This document shows positions 43,518-51,841 of a stretch of 64,000 nucleotides of DNA, in pieces. The stretch's first letter is position 1; each line of letters opens with the position of its first letter. The DNA lies in assembly GCF_900167135.1 (NCBI RefSeq), contig NZ_FUWZ01000001.1, forward strand, positions 1,908,336-1,972,335, in the 5' to 3' direction. A program made the translations under genes and the position numbers. Under the pieces are notes generated by a model that saw only the letters and a program-made list of their open reading frames with translations, made no database searches and was not told where the DNA came from. The stretch is from Chitinophaga eiseniae (GTDB lineage: Bacteria > Bacteroidota > Bacteroidia > Chitinophagales > Chitinophagaceae).

Positions 43518-44630
43518 ATGGAACAGACCGAAAACAACATAGCGCGTAAAATTATTCACATCGATATGGACGCTTTTTATGCGTCGGTAGAGCAGCGTGA
43601 CCATCCGGAGTACCGTGGCAAAGCGATTGCCGTGGGCGGATCTCCGGAGGGGCGGGGGGTGGTGGCGACGGCCAGTTACGAAGCGCGGAAATACGGTATC
43701 CGCTCGGCCATGTCTTCCAGGAGAGCGTTGCAGTTGTATCCCCAGCTGATTTTTGTACGTCCCCGTTTTGATGCTTACAAGGAAGTGTCGCGCAGGATAC
43801 GGGAGATTTTCGCGCGGTATACCGACCTGATAGAGCCGTTGTCGCTGGATGAAGCATACCTGGATGTGACGGAAGACAAGCTGAACATAGGCTCTGCCAT
43901 TGAGATAGCGCGGCAGATCAAGATGGCTATCCGGGAGGAATTGCAGTTGACAGCGTCCGCGGGTATTTCGGTCAATAAATTTGTGGCCAAGATAGCCTCC
44001 GATCTGAACAAGCCGGATGGGTTTACGTTTATCGGTCCTTCGGCAATTGAAGCATTTATGGAGCAGTTGCCGGTAGAAAAGTTTCACGGGGTAGGGAAGG
44101 TGACAGCTGACAAGATGAAGCGCATGGGGCTTTTTACGGGCGGTGATTTAAAGAAACTTTCCGAGCAGGAGCTGAAGCAGTATTTCGGTAAGGTAGGCAC
44201 TTTTTATTACCAGATTGTGCGGGGCATAGATCATCGTGCCGTGCAGCCGCACCGCGAAACCAAATCACTGGGCGCAGAAGATACCTTCCCCCACGACCTG
44301 ACAGTGGTGGAAGACATGCATGCGGAGCTGGAAAAGATAGCCCGCACGGTATATGCCAGGTTAGAGCGCTACAGTCTGAAAGGGCGTACGATTACGCTGA
44401 AGATCAAGTACAGCGATTTTAAGCAGATCACCCGTAACCAGTCTTTCCCTTATCCGGTGGGAGACCTGGACACGATACTACATACCGCCAAACAGTTGTT
44501 GGCAGCTACCGGGCCTGAAGATAAGCAGATACGTTTGTTGGGTATAACGTTGTCTAATTTCGGAGAAGCGGGTCCTGTTTCGGATAAGCCTGTTAATCCA
44601 CAGTTATCACTTTTCGATTTTGAGGGATGA
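43518..44630 (+). CDS. dinB: DNA polymerase IV (Y family)
   Basis: 370 residues from ATG 43518, 21 bases after the -7-like word TATCTTTA. The palm carries IIHIDMDAFYASVEQ (metal-binding Asp16 and Asp18) and SLDEAYLDVT with the DE pair near 113-115. The steric region GRGVVATASYEARKYGI is typical of DinB. A helix-hairpin-helix thumb and little-finger domain follow. The C-terminus ends QLSLFDFEG, a beta-clamp-binding QLxLF motif at 362-366. The enzyme performs error-prone translesion synthesis. No LexA-like box is evident in the 90-base upstream region. Confidence 0.95.
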   Translation: MEQTENNIARKIIHIDMDAFYASVEQRDHPEYRGKAIAVGGSPEGRGVVATASYEARKYGIRSAMSSRRALQLYPQLIFVRPRFDAYKEVSRRIREIFARYTDLIEPLSLDEAYLDVTEDKLNIGSAIEIARQIKMAIREELQLTASAGISVNKFVAKIASDLNKPDGFTFIGPSAIEAFMEQLPVEKFHGVGKVTADKMKRMGLFTGGDLKKLSEQELKQYFGKVGTFYYQIVRGIDHRAVQPHRETKSLGAEDTFPHDLTVVEDMHAELEKIARTVYARLERYSLKGRTITLKIKYSDFKQITRNQSFPYPVGDLDTILHTAKQLLAATGPEDKQIRLLGITLSNFGEAGPVSDKPVNPQLSLFDFEG

Positions 44631-44653
44631 CATTGTCCTGCGGCGTGACCGGC

Positions 44654-45049
44654 TTATGATTGCCAATAGCCGGGCAGGTCAATCTCAGATGCTACTTCCA
44701 CGGCACGGGAACGGATCATTTGTTTCATGTCCTGATGCAGTTCCTGATGCTCTTCCCAGAAGGGAGGGGGGACGTCCAGCACATTCTTTAACAGATCGCC
44801 CGGGTACAGGTCTGCCTCAACAAAAAGGTCATCCTTTAGTTTCTCGATCGCCAGGGGTACCAGATAGTTTGGGTTAAACGATTGGCCTATCAATACCCTT
44901 AGGTCGCTGGCTGTTAACTTGATGACGGGTACTTTGCTGAGGGCGATGCACCTTTTAGTGACTATGGAATCATGTTCTGTGGCGGGTTCCCAACGTTTGT
45001 TTTCTAATTGTTCCAGAGATTTGTATCTCCAGACATCTTTCCTGTTCAT
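44654..45049 (-). CDS. CdiI-type contact-dependent inhibition immunity protein (orphan)
   Basis: 131 residues. SLEQLENKRWEPATEHDSIV, KRCIALSKVPVIKLTASDLR, LIGQSFNPNYLVPLAIEKLK and ADLYPGDLLKNVL follow the CdiI_3 family (PF18616) of immunity proteins that neutralise a cognate CdiA toxin domain. No CdiA, RHS or other polymorphic toxin is present in the window. The gene is therefore an orphan immunity gene or serves another purpose. It is divergent from the GlxA-type regulator with a 45-base gap and converges with dinB (23-base gap). Confidence 0.72.
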   Translation of the reverse strand: MNRKDVWRYKSLEQLENKRWEPATEHDSIVTKRCIALSKVPVIKLTASDLRVLIGQSFNPNYLVPLAIEKLKDDLFVEADLYPGDLLKNVLDVPPPFWEEHQELHQDMKQMIRSRAVEVASEIDLPGYWQS

Positions 45050-45094
45050 ATTACCTCTCGTAACTTTTTGTCAATAATATACTAATTTCGTCAG

Positions 45095-46024
45095 ATGATA
45101 CCCAATCGAGTCATCTTTTTTCTTTTTGACGGGGTACACCTGCTGGATCTGGCAGGCGCGGTGACCGTATTTGTGGAGGCCATCTGTTGTGGCCAACCTT
45201 ATGATCTGCGTTATGTTTCACCGTATCCCCAACCCGGCAGTTCTTCCGGTTTGGGCTTTGCTTCCGTAGACCCGCCCACTTCCGTGACGGTGACGAAGGA
45301 AGATATCCTGATCATTGCCGGAATGGACCTGAGGCGGTGGGACCGGGCGGACGACGCCTTGTGGATTCCCTGGTTGCAGGCTGCCGCTGCCAGCGGCGCC
45401 ACTATTTGCTCAGTTTGTACCGCGGCCTTCGCATTAGCCGCTGCCGGTTTGCTCGACGGGCAGCCATGTACTACACACTGGGCTCAAACAACTTCCTTAC
45501 AACAGCAATTTCCGCGCCTGAAGGTGGTGGAAAACAGATTATTTGTAAAAAGCGGCCGTATCTATACAAGCGCCGGTATCGCTACCGGTATTGATATGGC
45601 CCTGGCTCTCATTGAAGAACGTCATGGTATCGCATTTGCCAGCCTGTTGGCCAAGGTACTGGTAGTGCCCATGCGTCGTGATGGTTCCTCCCCGCAAGAT
45701 AGCATCTTTCTGCAAAACAGACAGCATATAAATCATCAAATACATGCGGTACAGGATTATATCATTTCCCATCTCCACCAGAAAATGACGATCGAAGAGC
45801 TGGCGGAACAGGTCTTTATCAGCCCCCGTAACCTTACCCGCCTGTTTAAATCTGCCACCGGCATTACTATCGGCGAATATATCCAGAAACTGCGGAAAGA
45901 GAAAGCCCTGTTACTGTTAAAGTCTGGCCAAAAAATGACCTGGGTGGCCAAAGAATGCGGCTTTAAAAGTCCCAATCAGCTCCGCCGCCTGATACAATCC
46001 CCCAAAGCGATCGAACTGGCCTGA
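45095..46024 (+). CDS. GlxA-family regulator (DJ-1/PfpI domain plus AraC HTH)
   Basis: 309 residues. Residues 1-185 are a DJ-1/PfpI-like domain (VIFFLFDGVHLLDLAGAVTV), with the elbow CSVCTAAFALA placing a cysteine at 108. Residues about 210-305 form the AraC double HTH (MTIEELAEQVFISPRNLTRL, MTWVAKECGFKSPNQLRRL). GlxA-type regulators sense amines or aldehydes such as choline derivatives in other bacteria; the signal here is unknown. The next gene, 67 bases downstream, encodes a DJ-1/PfpI protein and is a natural target. Confidence 0.9.
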   Translation: MIPNRVIFFLFDGVHLLDLAGAVTVFVEAICCGQPYDLRYVSPYPQPGSSSGLGFASVDPPTSVTVTKEDILIIAGMDLRRWDRADDALWIPWLQAAAASGATICSVCTAAFALAAAGLLDGQPCTTHWAQTTSLQQQFPRLKVVENRLFVKSGRIYTSAGIATGIDMALALIEERHGIAFASLLAKVLVVPMRRDGSSPQDSIFLQNRQHINHQIHAVQDYIISHLHQKMTIEELAEQVFISPRNLTRLFKSATGITIGEYIQKLRKEKALLLLKSGQKMTWVAKECGFKSPNQLRRLIQSPKAIELA

Positions 46025-46064
46025 TCTGTAGCCTCCTTGTCCTGATTTGATGCGTCCCCCTTCC

Positions 46065-46072
46065 TAGCTTTG
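46065..46072 (+). promoter_or_regulatory. Candidate -7 element (TAGCTTTG) of the DJ-1 gene
   Basis: TAGCTTTG fits TAnnTTTG exactly and lies 18 bases before the ATG at 46091. A TTTG at 46046-46049 has a 15-base spacing, shorter than the usual 19, so the -33 element is unsure. Confidence 0.45.
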
Positions 46073-46090
46073 TATCATAAATTTTATTTC

Positions 46091-46849
46091 ATGAAACAGT
46101 TGCTGTTGCTAATGCTCCTGCTGGCGCCATGCCTGCTTTTTGCCCAGGGTAAACCGAACTATGTATGCCCGCCCTGCGGGCCCTGTGATACCCTTGTATT
46201 TCATCAACCCGGAAAATGTCCTCATTGCGGTATGGAACTGATAAAAAAAGATACCCTCGAAAAACGCATCGCTGTATGCTTCCTCCTGTACGACGATATT
46301 GAAATCCTTGATTTTGCCGGACCGCTGGAAGTCTTCGCAGATGCAGGATTCCAGGTCTTCACTGTCGCTAAGCACAAGAAACCGATCATCTCACAGGGCG
46401 TACTCAAAGTACTGCCGGACTACAGTATCGCCGACGCGCCGCCAGCCGATATACTTGCTGTCTTTGGCGGTAATGCCGGTCCTACTTCGGAAGACCCTGA
46501 AATAATGGCATGGATCAGGTCCCGCGACAAAAATACGGAACGCTATTTTTCCGTATGTACCGGCGCTTTCATCCTTGGTAATGCCGGCCTGCTGGAAAAC
46601 CAGACTGCCACTACCTATCATGAAAAGATTGCGTCGCTGCGTAAAAGATTCCCCCGTACAAAAGTGCTGGAGAATGTCCGTTATGTAGACAACGGCCGCA
46701 TCATCACCACGGCGGGTATCTCCGCAGGGATAGACGGAGCATTGCACCTGGTAGCTAAACTGAAGGGGGAGGCAGAAGCCCTCCGGGTAGCCCGCGTAAT
46801 GGAATACGACAAGTATGTGCCTAACCAGGGACTGGTAATCAAACACTAA
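46091..46849 (+). CDS. Exported DJ-1/PfpI protein with N-terminal heavy-metal-binding motif
   Basis: 252 residues from ATG 46091, giving a signal peptide of about 18 residues (LLFAQ). The mature N-terminus has a cysteine cluster, CPPCGPC (Cys26, 29, 32) and CPHCGMEL (Cys43, Cys46), resembling the heavy-metal-binding domain found in copper-export proteins (usually CPMHP...CPKCGM). A DJ-1/PfpI domain follows from about 60: CFLLYDDIEILDFAGPLEVF, and YFSVCTGAFILGNAGLL with the elbow Cys156. The fusion suggests a periplasmic metal-responsive or thiol-repair protein. The upstream regulator shares the same fold. Confidence 0.82.
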   Translation: MKQLLLLMLLLAPCLLFAQGKPNYVCPPCGPCDTLVFHQPGKCPHCGMELIKKDTLEKRIAVCFLLYDDIEILDFAGPLEVFADAGFQVFTVAKHKKPIISQGVLKVLPDYSIADAPPADILAVFGGNAGPTSEDPEIMAWIRSRDKNTERYFSVCTGAFILGNAGLLENQTATTYHEKIASLRKRFPRTKVLENVRYVDNGRIITTAGISAGIDGALHLVAKLKGEAEALRVARVMEYDKYVPNQGLVIKH

Positions 46850-46853
46850 GACC

Positions 46854-46896
46854 ACAGGGCAGCTGCTTCGCACGGAAATAGCTGCCCTGTTGCTTT
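46854..46896 (+). terminator. Terminator after the DJ-1 gene
   Basis: 11-bp stem ACAGGGCAGCT (46854-46864) / AGCTGCCCTGT (46880-46890), 15-base loop, followed by TGCTTT. It begins 4 bases after the stop codon. Confidence 0.75.
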
Positions 46897-46909
46897 CATG
46901 AGGTCAAAC

Positions 46910-47221
46910 TCAGGCTGCCCGGTTGTATTTGGGCAATACCATCCTTTTCACAATCGTATGCGCGATCAGAGACAGCACCAATGACAGTATGATCAACAAA
47001 GATGACTTTGTCGGTGTGTCAAATACGTCGATCACTCCGGAAACAGATTTGCCTGCGAACAGCAGGGTAATGATACAAGCCAGCACGCCGGTGATCCACA
47101 GCGTGATATGAGACCACAGGTATTTTGTTTTCTGGAAACCCTTTTTGCCAAAGGAGGTAAAGAGAAGTCCAACGTGGGCCACGAAAAAGGCTGCGGCAAG
47201 GATAGTCAGCGTAGTAAGCAT
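46910..47221 (-). CDS. Small membrane protein of unknown function
   Basis: 103 residues with three predicted helices, about 3-22 (LTILAAAFFVAHVGLLFTSF), 37-58 (ITLWITGVLACIITLLFAGK) and 72-90 (SLLIILSLVLSLIAHTIVKR). The loop between the first two is basic (GKKGFQKTKYLW), suggesting it is cytoplasmic. No family is recognised. The leader is A+T-rich. It stands alone between convergent and tandem neighbours. Confidence 0.62.
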   Translation of the reverse strand: MLTTLTILAAAFFVAHVGLLFTSFGKKGFQKTKYLWSHITLWITGVLACIITLLFAGKSVSGVIDVFDTPTKSSLLIILSLVLSLIAHTIVKRMVLPKYNRAA

Positions 47222-47291
47222 TTTGGTCTTTTTAGGATTTTGGGAAATGGTGTACCGACAATATACAATATTAATTGAATATACAAAACGC

Positions 47292-48128
47292 TCATCCCGC
47301 CTCCCCGTACTTCATCCGTATCTGTGAAATGTGCTCGGCAATCATGTGCAGCCGGTAGTAATATTTCTCGAAAATATCATCGTACATCCGGTGCCGGTTC
47401 ACCAGGAAAGCATTGAGCGATTCATAAATGTACTCTTCGAACGTACTGTGTTCGCTGACTTTTATCACCACTTCCGCCACGGGCTCCAGGCTGGTGGCAA
47501 ATTTCGTTTTTACCTGTATGTCCGCCATCCCGGTGATCATGATCTTATACAGGTTAGGCGCTTTCGCGAAAGGGGCGTAATGCACGGCCGTCAGCCCGTT
47601 TTCATCGTATACATACTTATGCACATTTTCTGCCAGCAGGAACGCTATTACTTCCCGGTTGGTATTATGTCGTGTGGCCAGCAACAGCGGTGTATCCAGA
47701 CTGTCCAGCACAAAATCGAAATGGATGTTGTGCCGGATCAGGATCAGTAACATATCGGTGATAGCGGTCAGCCGGTGCTGCTGAAAAATATAGGCGATGG
47801 CATACAGGTAATCCGGGCTGTCGATGGTCAGCGTGGCGCCCTTTTTCAGTGCATACTCCACCGCCATGGGTTTGTTGGCCCCCACGGCGCAGAAGATGAT
47901 CGGGATCATGCCTTCCTTTTTAAAGCGAATGTCTGCCCCGCCTTCTTCGATCAATAGTTCAGCCGCCTCAAAAAAAATCTCCTGGTACTCCAGCAATTCG
48001 CATAACAGCTCTGACAACTCCCGCCGGTTGAAGGACCGCAGATGCCGTCTCAACAAGGTAATCACTTCGTCCGGGTTCTCGCTTGTCCTCAGTTGACGCT
48101 TTAAGTCGTACAGCGAAATTTCCTGCAT
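47292..48128 (-). CDS. Ankyrin-repeat protein
   Basis: 278 residues, without signal peptide. Degenerate ankyrin repeats run from about residue 55 to 200: ELLIEEGGADIRFKKEGMIP, AVEYALKKGATLTIDSPDYL, TPLLLATRHNTNREVIAFLL and NGLTAVHYAPFAKAPNLYKI. The N-terminal 50 residues are helical and charged, and the C-terminal 70 residues are helical with many Tyr and His. It is presumably a protein-binding scaffold in the cytoplasm; the partner is unknown. Confidence 0.75.
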   Translation of the reverse strand: MQEISLYDLKRQLRTSENPDEVITLLRRHLRSFNRRELSELLCELLEYQEIFFEAAELLIEEGGADIRFKKEGMIPIIFCAVGANKPMAVEYALKKGATLTIDSPDYLYAIAYIFQQHRLTAITDMLLILIRHNIHFDFVLDSLDTPLLLATRHNTNREVIAFLLAENVHKYVYDENGLTAVHYAPFAKAPNLYKIMITGMADIQVKTKFATSLEPVAEVVIKVSEHSTFEEYIYESLNAFLVNRHRMYDDIFEKYYYRLHMIAEHISQIRMKYGEAG

Positions 48129-48217
48129 ATGTTTTCATAGGGTGATAGATAGGCTGGGAGAGAACCTCCATAGGATGAAAAAACGGCTGCAATGATAATA
48201 AATATTAGTTAAAAAAT

Positions 48218-49978
48218 TCATTTGTTTTCCTGGTGTTTCCATAACTCCTGGAAAACAGGGCTATGTTCGCGCAGTTCCCGGAAGTGACCGGCGGCTACCA
48301 CCCTGCCCTGCTGCAGCACGTAGATATAATCGAACTGCGGCAACAGGTGCAGCCGGTGCATGGCTGATACGATCGCTTTATCGGAGAAAGTCTGGAACAT
48401 CTTCTGATAGATCATCGCTTCTGTCTTGGGGTCTACGCTGCTGGTAGGCTCATCGAGCAGGATCACCTCACTGTCGCGCGCCGCGAGGATGCCACGGGCC
48501 AGTGCCAGCCGCTGTTTCTGGCCGCCGGAGAGGTTTACGCCTTTCTCCCGGATATCGGACGCCAGCCCGTCGGGCAACAGGGCTACGACCTCGGAAAAAT
48601 GAGCTGCCTCGCACACTTCCATGATCTCTTCTTTGGTAAACGGAAGTCCCAGCGTGACGTTGTATTCGATGGTGTTTTCGAAGATCTCCGGCTCCTGCGG
48701 GAACAGGGTTACGCTTTCGTGGATAGTGGCCAGCGGGAAAGCTGCGCCGTCCACGATCACCCGGGTGCCTTCCTCCGGTTCGTACAGGCCTCTCAGTATG
48801 GCGAGCAATGTGCTTTTGCCGCTGCCACTTTCGCCGATCAGCGCTATCTTCCTGCCCCGGCCTATTTGTACGTGTAACTGGTGCAGGCTTTGCGGGGCAT
48901 GGGCTTCATCGTAAGACGGCAGGTGAGAGAAATTCAGCTGGCTGATATCCACCGTCTTCCAGTTGCCCGGCAGTTCCGGCGCCGCATCGGCGCGGTGATG
49001 TTCCTTATAGGCATCGCTGATATTGGTGGCGGTTTCCACGGAAGTATTGTAGCGCACAATATCGGTGTACTGCCAGGCTACGTCCTGAAACACGCTGGTG
49101 AACTGGTTCACATACCCCAGCAGGGTCACCAGCCCGGCTACATAAAACAGTTCTCCCGGCACCCAGTGCTGGAACACATAACCGATGGTGATCACACAAT
49201 AGATCAGGGTGATCATCATTTCTGCTACAAACCATTTCCATTCGTTGATAACCACATTTTTCCGGTAGGAAGGCCATATGCGGGCGATCTTGCCCAGGAG
49301 GCCGCTTTCCATGCTTTTCTCCAACCTGAGGGTGATCACCGTCATGATATTGGAAAGGCTGTCGAACAGCGTGGCGGACACCACGTGTTCCCCCTCATTG
49401 ATTTCTTCCAGCGTACGGATATAAGGTTTGTCAAACAGGACCAGGAAATAAACGCAGCCAATACCCATTACCACGCCGATGGCGCCATACAACGGAGAGA
49501 AGTACAACATGGCCGCCAGGGAGAAAAACAGTTTGGACAGGGCATGCATGTACATAAATCCCCGGGAGAAAAATTCCCTCAGCGCATCATACCCTTTGCG
49601 GATACGGTTGATGACACTGCCACTGTGGTTGTCCTGGTGCCATTTCACCGGCAGGTGGAGCGCCTGATGGTAACGTTCCTGTAAAAAGTTCCGGCTCAGG
49701 CGGAATGACAGCCCCTGCTCCATCACCCGGGCCGGCCCGTGAAAGGCCCATTCCAGCAGCTTCAACCCCAGGTAACCACCTGCAAACAGCAGGGTGTATC
49801 GGGGCAGGTTGGCGGTATCCTGCTGCACCCGGCCAATAAACCACCCGAATAACAAAGGATTCAGTGAAAAACAGACATTGGCGAGTATGAACATCAGATA
49901 TACAAGGACGTACTTCTTCCGTTCTTTTCGCGCATATTTCCAGGCGGTCTTTAACAACGAGATATATGGGTTGGGCAT
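48218..49978 (-). CDS. ABC exporter half-transporter (permease fused to ATPase)
   Basis: 586 residues. Residues 1-310 form the six-helix exporter membrane domain (first helix YVLVYLMFILANVCFSLNPL). The C-terminal ATPase has Walker A GESGSGKS near 380-387, a Q-loop region TLFPQEPEIF, signature LSGGQKQR near 481, Walker B VILLDEPTSSVD near 505 and a switch histidine in SAMHRLHLL. It would function as a homodimer exporting lipids, drugs or peptides. It is unlinked to other transport genes, so the cargo cannot be told. Divergent from the DUF4251 gene. Confidence 0.92.
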   Translation of the reverse strand: MPNPYISLLKTAWKYARKERKKYVLVYLMFILANVCFSLNPLLFGWFIGRVQQDTANLPRYTLLFAGGYLGLKLLEWAFHGPARVMEQGLSFRLSRNFLQERYHQALHLPVKWHQDNHSGSVINRIRKGYDALREFFSRGFMYMHALSKLFFSLAAMLYFSPLYGAIGVVMGIGCVYFLVLFDKPYIRTLEEINEGEHVVSATLFDSLSNIMTVITLRLEKSMESGLLGKIARIWPSYRKNVVINEWKWFVAEMMITLIYCVITIGYVFQHWVPGELFYVAGLVTLLGYVNQFTSVFQDVAWQYTDIVRYNTSVETATNISDAYKEHHRADAAPELPGNWKTVDISQLNFSHLPSYDEAHAPQSLHQLHVQIGRGRKIALIGESGSGKSTLLAILRGLYEPEEGTRVIVDGAAFPLATIHESVTLFPQEPEIFENTIEYNVTLGLPFTKEEIMEVCEAAHFSEVVALLPDGLASDIREKGVNLSGGQKQRLALARGILAARDSEVILLDEPTSSVDPKTEAMIYQKMFQTFSDKAIVSAMHRLHLLPQFDYIYVLQQGRVVAAGHFRELREHSPVFQELWKHQENK

Positions 49979-50046
49979 GGTTTTCAGGTTTAGCGTTTAC
50001 GATCTGGTACGATATTCGTACCTTCTGGTATGTAAATCTTTATATT

Positions 50047-50565
50047 ATGAAAAGTTCATTTGCAGTAAAAGCATTGTTCTTCCTCTCCCTCTCTTTCTTT
50101 CTTTTCACCGGTGGATATGCCCAAACAAAAGCACAGCAGAAAGCTGCGAAAAATGCCGCCAAAGAAGCGGCTGTAAAAGCGATGGTAGACAGCAAAACTT
50201 ACGTGTTCATCCCGCAGAGCGTATCGCCCATGAGTGGCCGCGTACGCCAGATTACGCCGGATTTTAATATGGTCGTCACCCCGGACTCGATCGTCAGTTA
50301 CCTGCCTTATTTCGGAAGGGCCTACTCCGCGCCGTACGGCTCTACCAAATCACCGCTGGACTTTAAGACGAAAGACTTTCAGTACGCTACCAATCCCCGC
50401 AAAAAGGATGGGTGGGATGTGAGCATCAAACCCGGTGATAAGGACATACAAAGTATCAATGTTACGATTACCAGCAGTGGTTATGCTACCGTACAGGTAA
50501 CCAGCAACAACCGACAGCCTATCACTTTCAACGGGTATATTCAGGAAGTGAAGAACAAAAAATAA
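50047..50565 (+). CDS. DUF4251 exported protein
   Basis: 172 residues from ATG 50047, giving a signal peptide of about 25 residues ending GYAQ. A Lys/Ala-rich helix follows (KAQQKAAKNAAKEAAVKAMV), then the DUF4251 domain (PF14059): KTYVFIPQSVSPMSGRVRQI, VSYLPYFGRAYSAPYG and STKSPLDFKTKDFQY. It is a Bacteroidetes-specific family of unknown function and probably periplasmic. The gene ends before a long inverted repeat. Confidence 0.88.
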   Translation: MKSSFAVKALFFLSLSFFLFTGGYAQTKAQQKAAKNAAKEAAVKAMVDSKTYVFIPQSVSPMSGRVRQITPDFNMVVTPDSIVSYLPYFGRAYSAPYGSTKSPLDFKTKDFQYATNPRKKDGWDVSIKPGDKDIQSINVTITSSGYATVQVTSNNRQPITFNGYIQEVKNKK

Positions 50566-50578
50566 CTTGTAGTCTATC

Positions 50579-50639
50579 AATTTGGTTATCTGAAAACGAA
50601 GGAAGTCTGGCTTTCCCTCTATTTTCAGGTAGCCAAATT
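50579..50639. repeat. 18-bp imperfect A+T-rich inverted repeat between convergent genes
   Basis: Left arm AATTTGGTTATCTGAAAA (50579-50596) pairs with TTTTCAGGTAGCCAAATT (50622-50639), two positions forming G-T pairs. A short inner helix GGAAG / CTTTCC lies in the loop. The right arm covers the last five codons and stop of the GNAT gene. It is followed by a T-run on the plus strand, so it may terminate the DUF4251 gene. Confidence 0.75.
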
Positions 50640-51098
50640 TTTTGTCATTTCGTAATTGTTGAGCAGCACCCCGTCAACATCCACTGTCTGCGCCCGCACT
50701 ACCCGGAATCCCATCCGCTCGAAAAAAGGTTTCGCTGTGATACTTACAAAAGCTGTCAGTGACGGCAGCTGCAAAGCTTCTGCTTTACGTATGATCGTTT
50801 CCGTCAGCAAGGTGGCCACGCCCTGACGTTGAAAGTCTTTGTGCACAAACATCATATCAAACTCCCCGTCATCTTCCAGGGAGGCAAAGCCGGTGATGAC
50901 TTTGTCCGGCGTCTCTGCCACATAAAAATGCTGTGTATGGATGCGCTTTTCCAGCGAAGAGAGCCGATCGCCGCGGGCGGCCCATGCCGCTACCTGTTCA
51001 GGAGTGTAATCTTTGCTGTTGACCGTACGAATCGTACCCTGGTAGAGGTCCCGCAGGGCGGGCATATCGTTGATGTCCGCCTTCCGTATATTCATCAT
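50625..51098 (-). CDS. GNAT-family N-acetyltransferase
   Basis: 157 residues. The GNAT fold (PF13673/PF00583) begins MNIRKADINDMPALRDLYQG. The acetyl-CoA-binding motif A is FVHKDFQRQGVATLLTETII (near 95-112), and KPFFERMGFRVVRAQ is the C-terminal motif. It transfers an acetyl group from acetyl-CoA to an amine; the acceptor is unknown. Divergent from the HAD hydrolase by 59 bases. Its 3' end overlaps an inverted repeat. Confidence 0.88.
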   Translation of the reverse strand: MMNIRKADINDMPALRDLYQGTIRTVNSKDYTPEQVAAWAARGDRLSSLEKRIHTQHFYVAETPDKVITGFASLEDDGEFDMMFVHKDFQRQGVATLLTETIIRKAEALQLPSLTAFVSITAKPFFERMGFRVVRAQTVDVDGVLLNNYEMTKNLAT

Positions 51099-51157
51099 GT
51101 GGTGTGGGTTTAAACACGAGATAGCTTATATTAGCCATACAAATTTAACCGATTCAG

Positions 51158-51778
51158 ATGGAGAACCCAACACCGATCACCACATTATTCCTCGACATTG
51201 GCGGCGTACTGCTGACCAACGGGTGGGACCGTAAAGCGCGCAAGCTGGCAGTGGAGACTTTTCAGCTGGATGCCGCAGAAACAGAAGAACGGCATCACCT
51301 GACATTTGATACTTATGAGGTAGGCAAACTAACGCTCGATGAATATCTCAGCCGTGTGGTGTTTTATGAAGAGCGTTCCTTTACCCGGGAAACGTTCCGC
51401 GATTTTATGTTGGCCCGGTCCGCCCCTCATCCGGAGATGATAGCGCTGGTGCGTCAGCTCAAAGAAAAGTATAAACTGAAAATAGCGATTGTGAATAATG
51501 AGGGGCGGGAGCTGAATACACACCGTATTCGTTACTTCGGCATTTCACAGTTTGTAGATTTCTTTATTTCTTCCTGCTTTGTGCATTACCGTAAACCTGA
51601 TGCAGACATTTACCGTATTGCGCTTGATATTGCACAGGTATCCGCAGCAGAGGTGGTATATCTCGAAGACCGCTCCATGTTTGTGGATGTGGCCAACGGG
51701 CTGGGTATCAACGGTATCTGTCACCAGGCGTACGATACGACCGTTGCTGAGCTGGAAAAATATGGATTACGGTTGTAA
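51158..51778 (+). CDS. HAD-superfamily hydrolase (YihX-like)
   Basis: 206 residues. Motif I is FLDIGGVLL: nucleophile Asp13, with the second Asp of DxD replaced by Gly as in YihX-type sugar phosphatases. Motif II is in IAIVNNEG (Asn113), motif III Lys146 in HYRKPD, and motif IV Asp171 in VYLEDRS. An all-helical cap sits between motifs I and II. It probably dephosphorylates a small phosphometabolite. Single gene, ended by a bidirectional terminator. Confidence 0.88.
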   Translation: MENPTPITTLFLDIGGVLLTNGWDRKARKLAVETFQLDAAETEERHHLTFDTYEVGKLTLDEYLSRVVFYEERSFTRETFRDFMLARSAPHPEMIALVRQLKEKYKLKIAIVNNEGRELNTHRIRYFGISQFVDFFISSCFVHYRKPDADIYRIALDIAQVSAAEVVYLEDRSMFVDVANGLGINGICHQAYDTTVAELEKYGLRL

Positions 51779-51801
51779 AGAGGAGGAGAATATGGCTGAA
51801 A

Positions 51802-51841
51802 CAAAGGGGCCGGAATTCATCATTCCGGCCCCTTTGCTGTT
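51802..51841. terminator. Bidirectional terminator between HAD and TlpA-like genes
   Basis: Perfect 15-bp stem CAAAGGGGCCGGAAT (51802-51816) / ATTCCGGCCCCTTTG (51822-51836) with a 5-base loop. It sits between convergent genes, 23 bases after the HAD stop and 5 bases from the stop of the TlpA-like gene. Confidence 0.85.
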
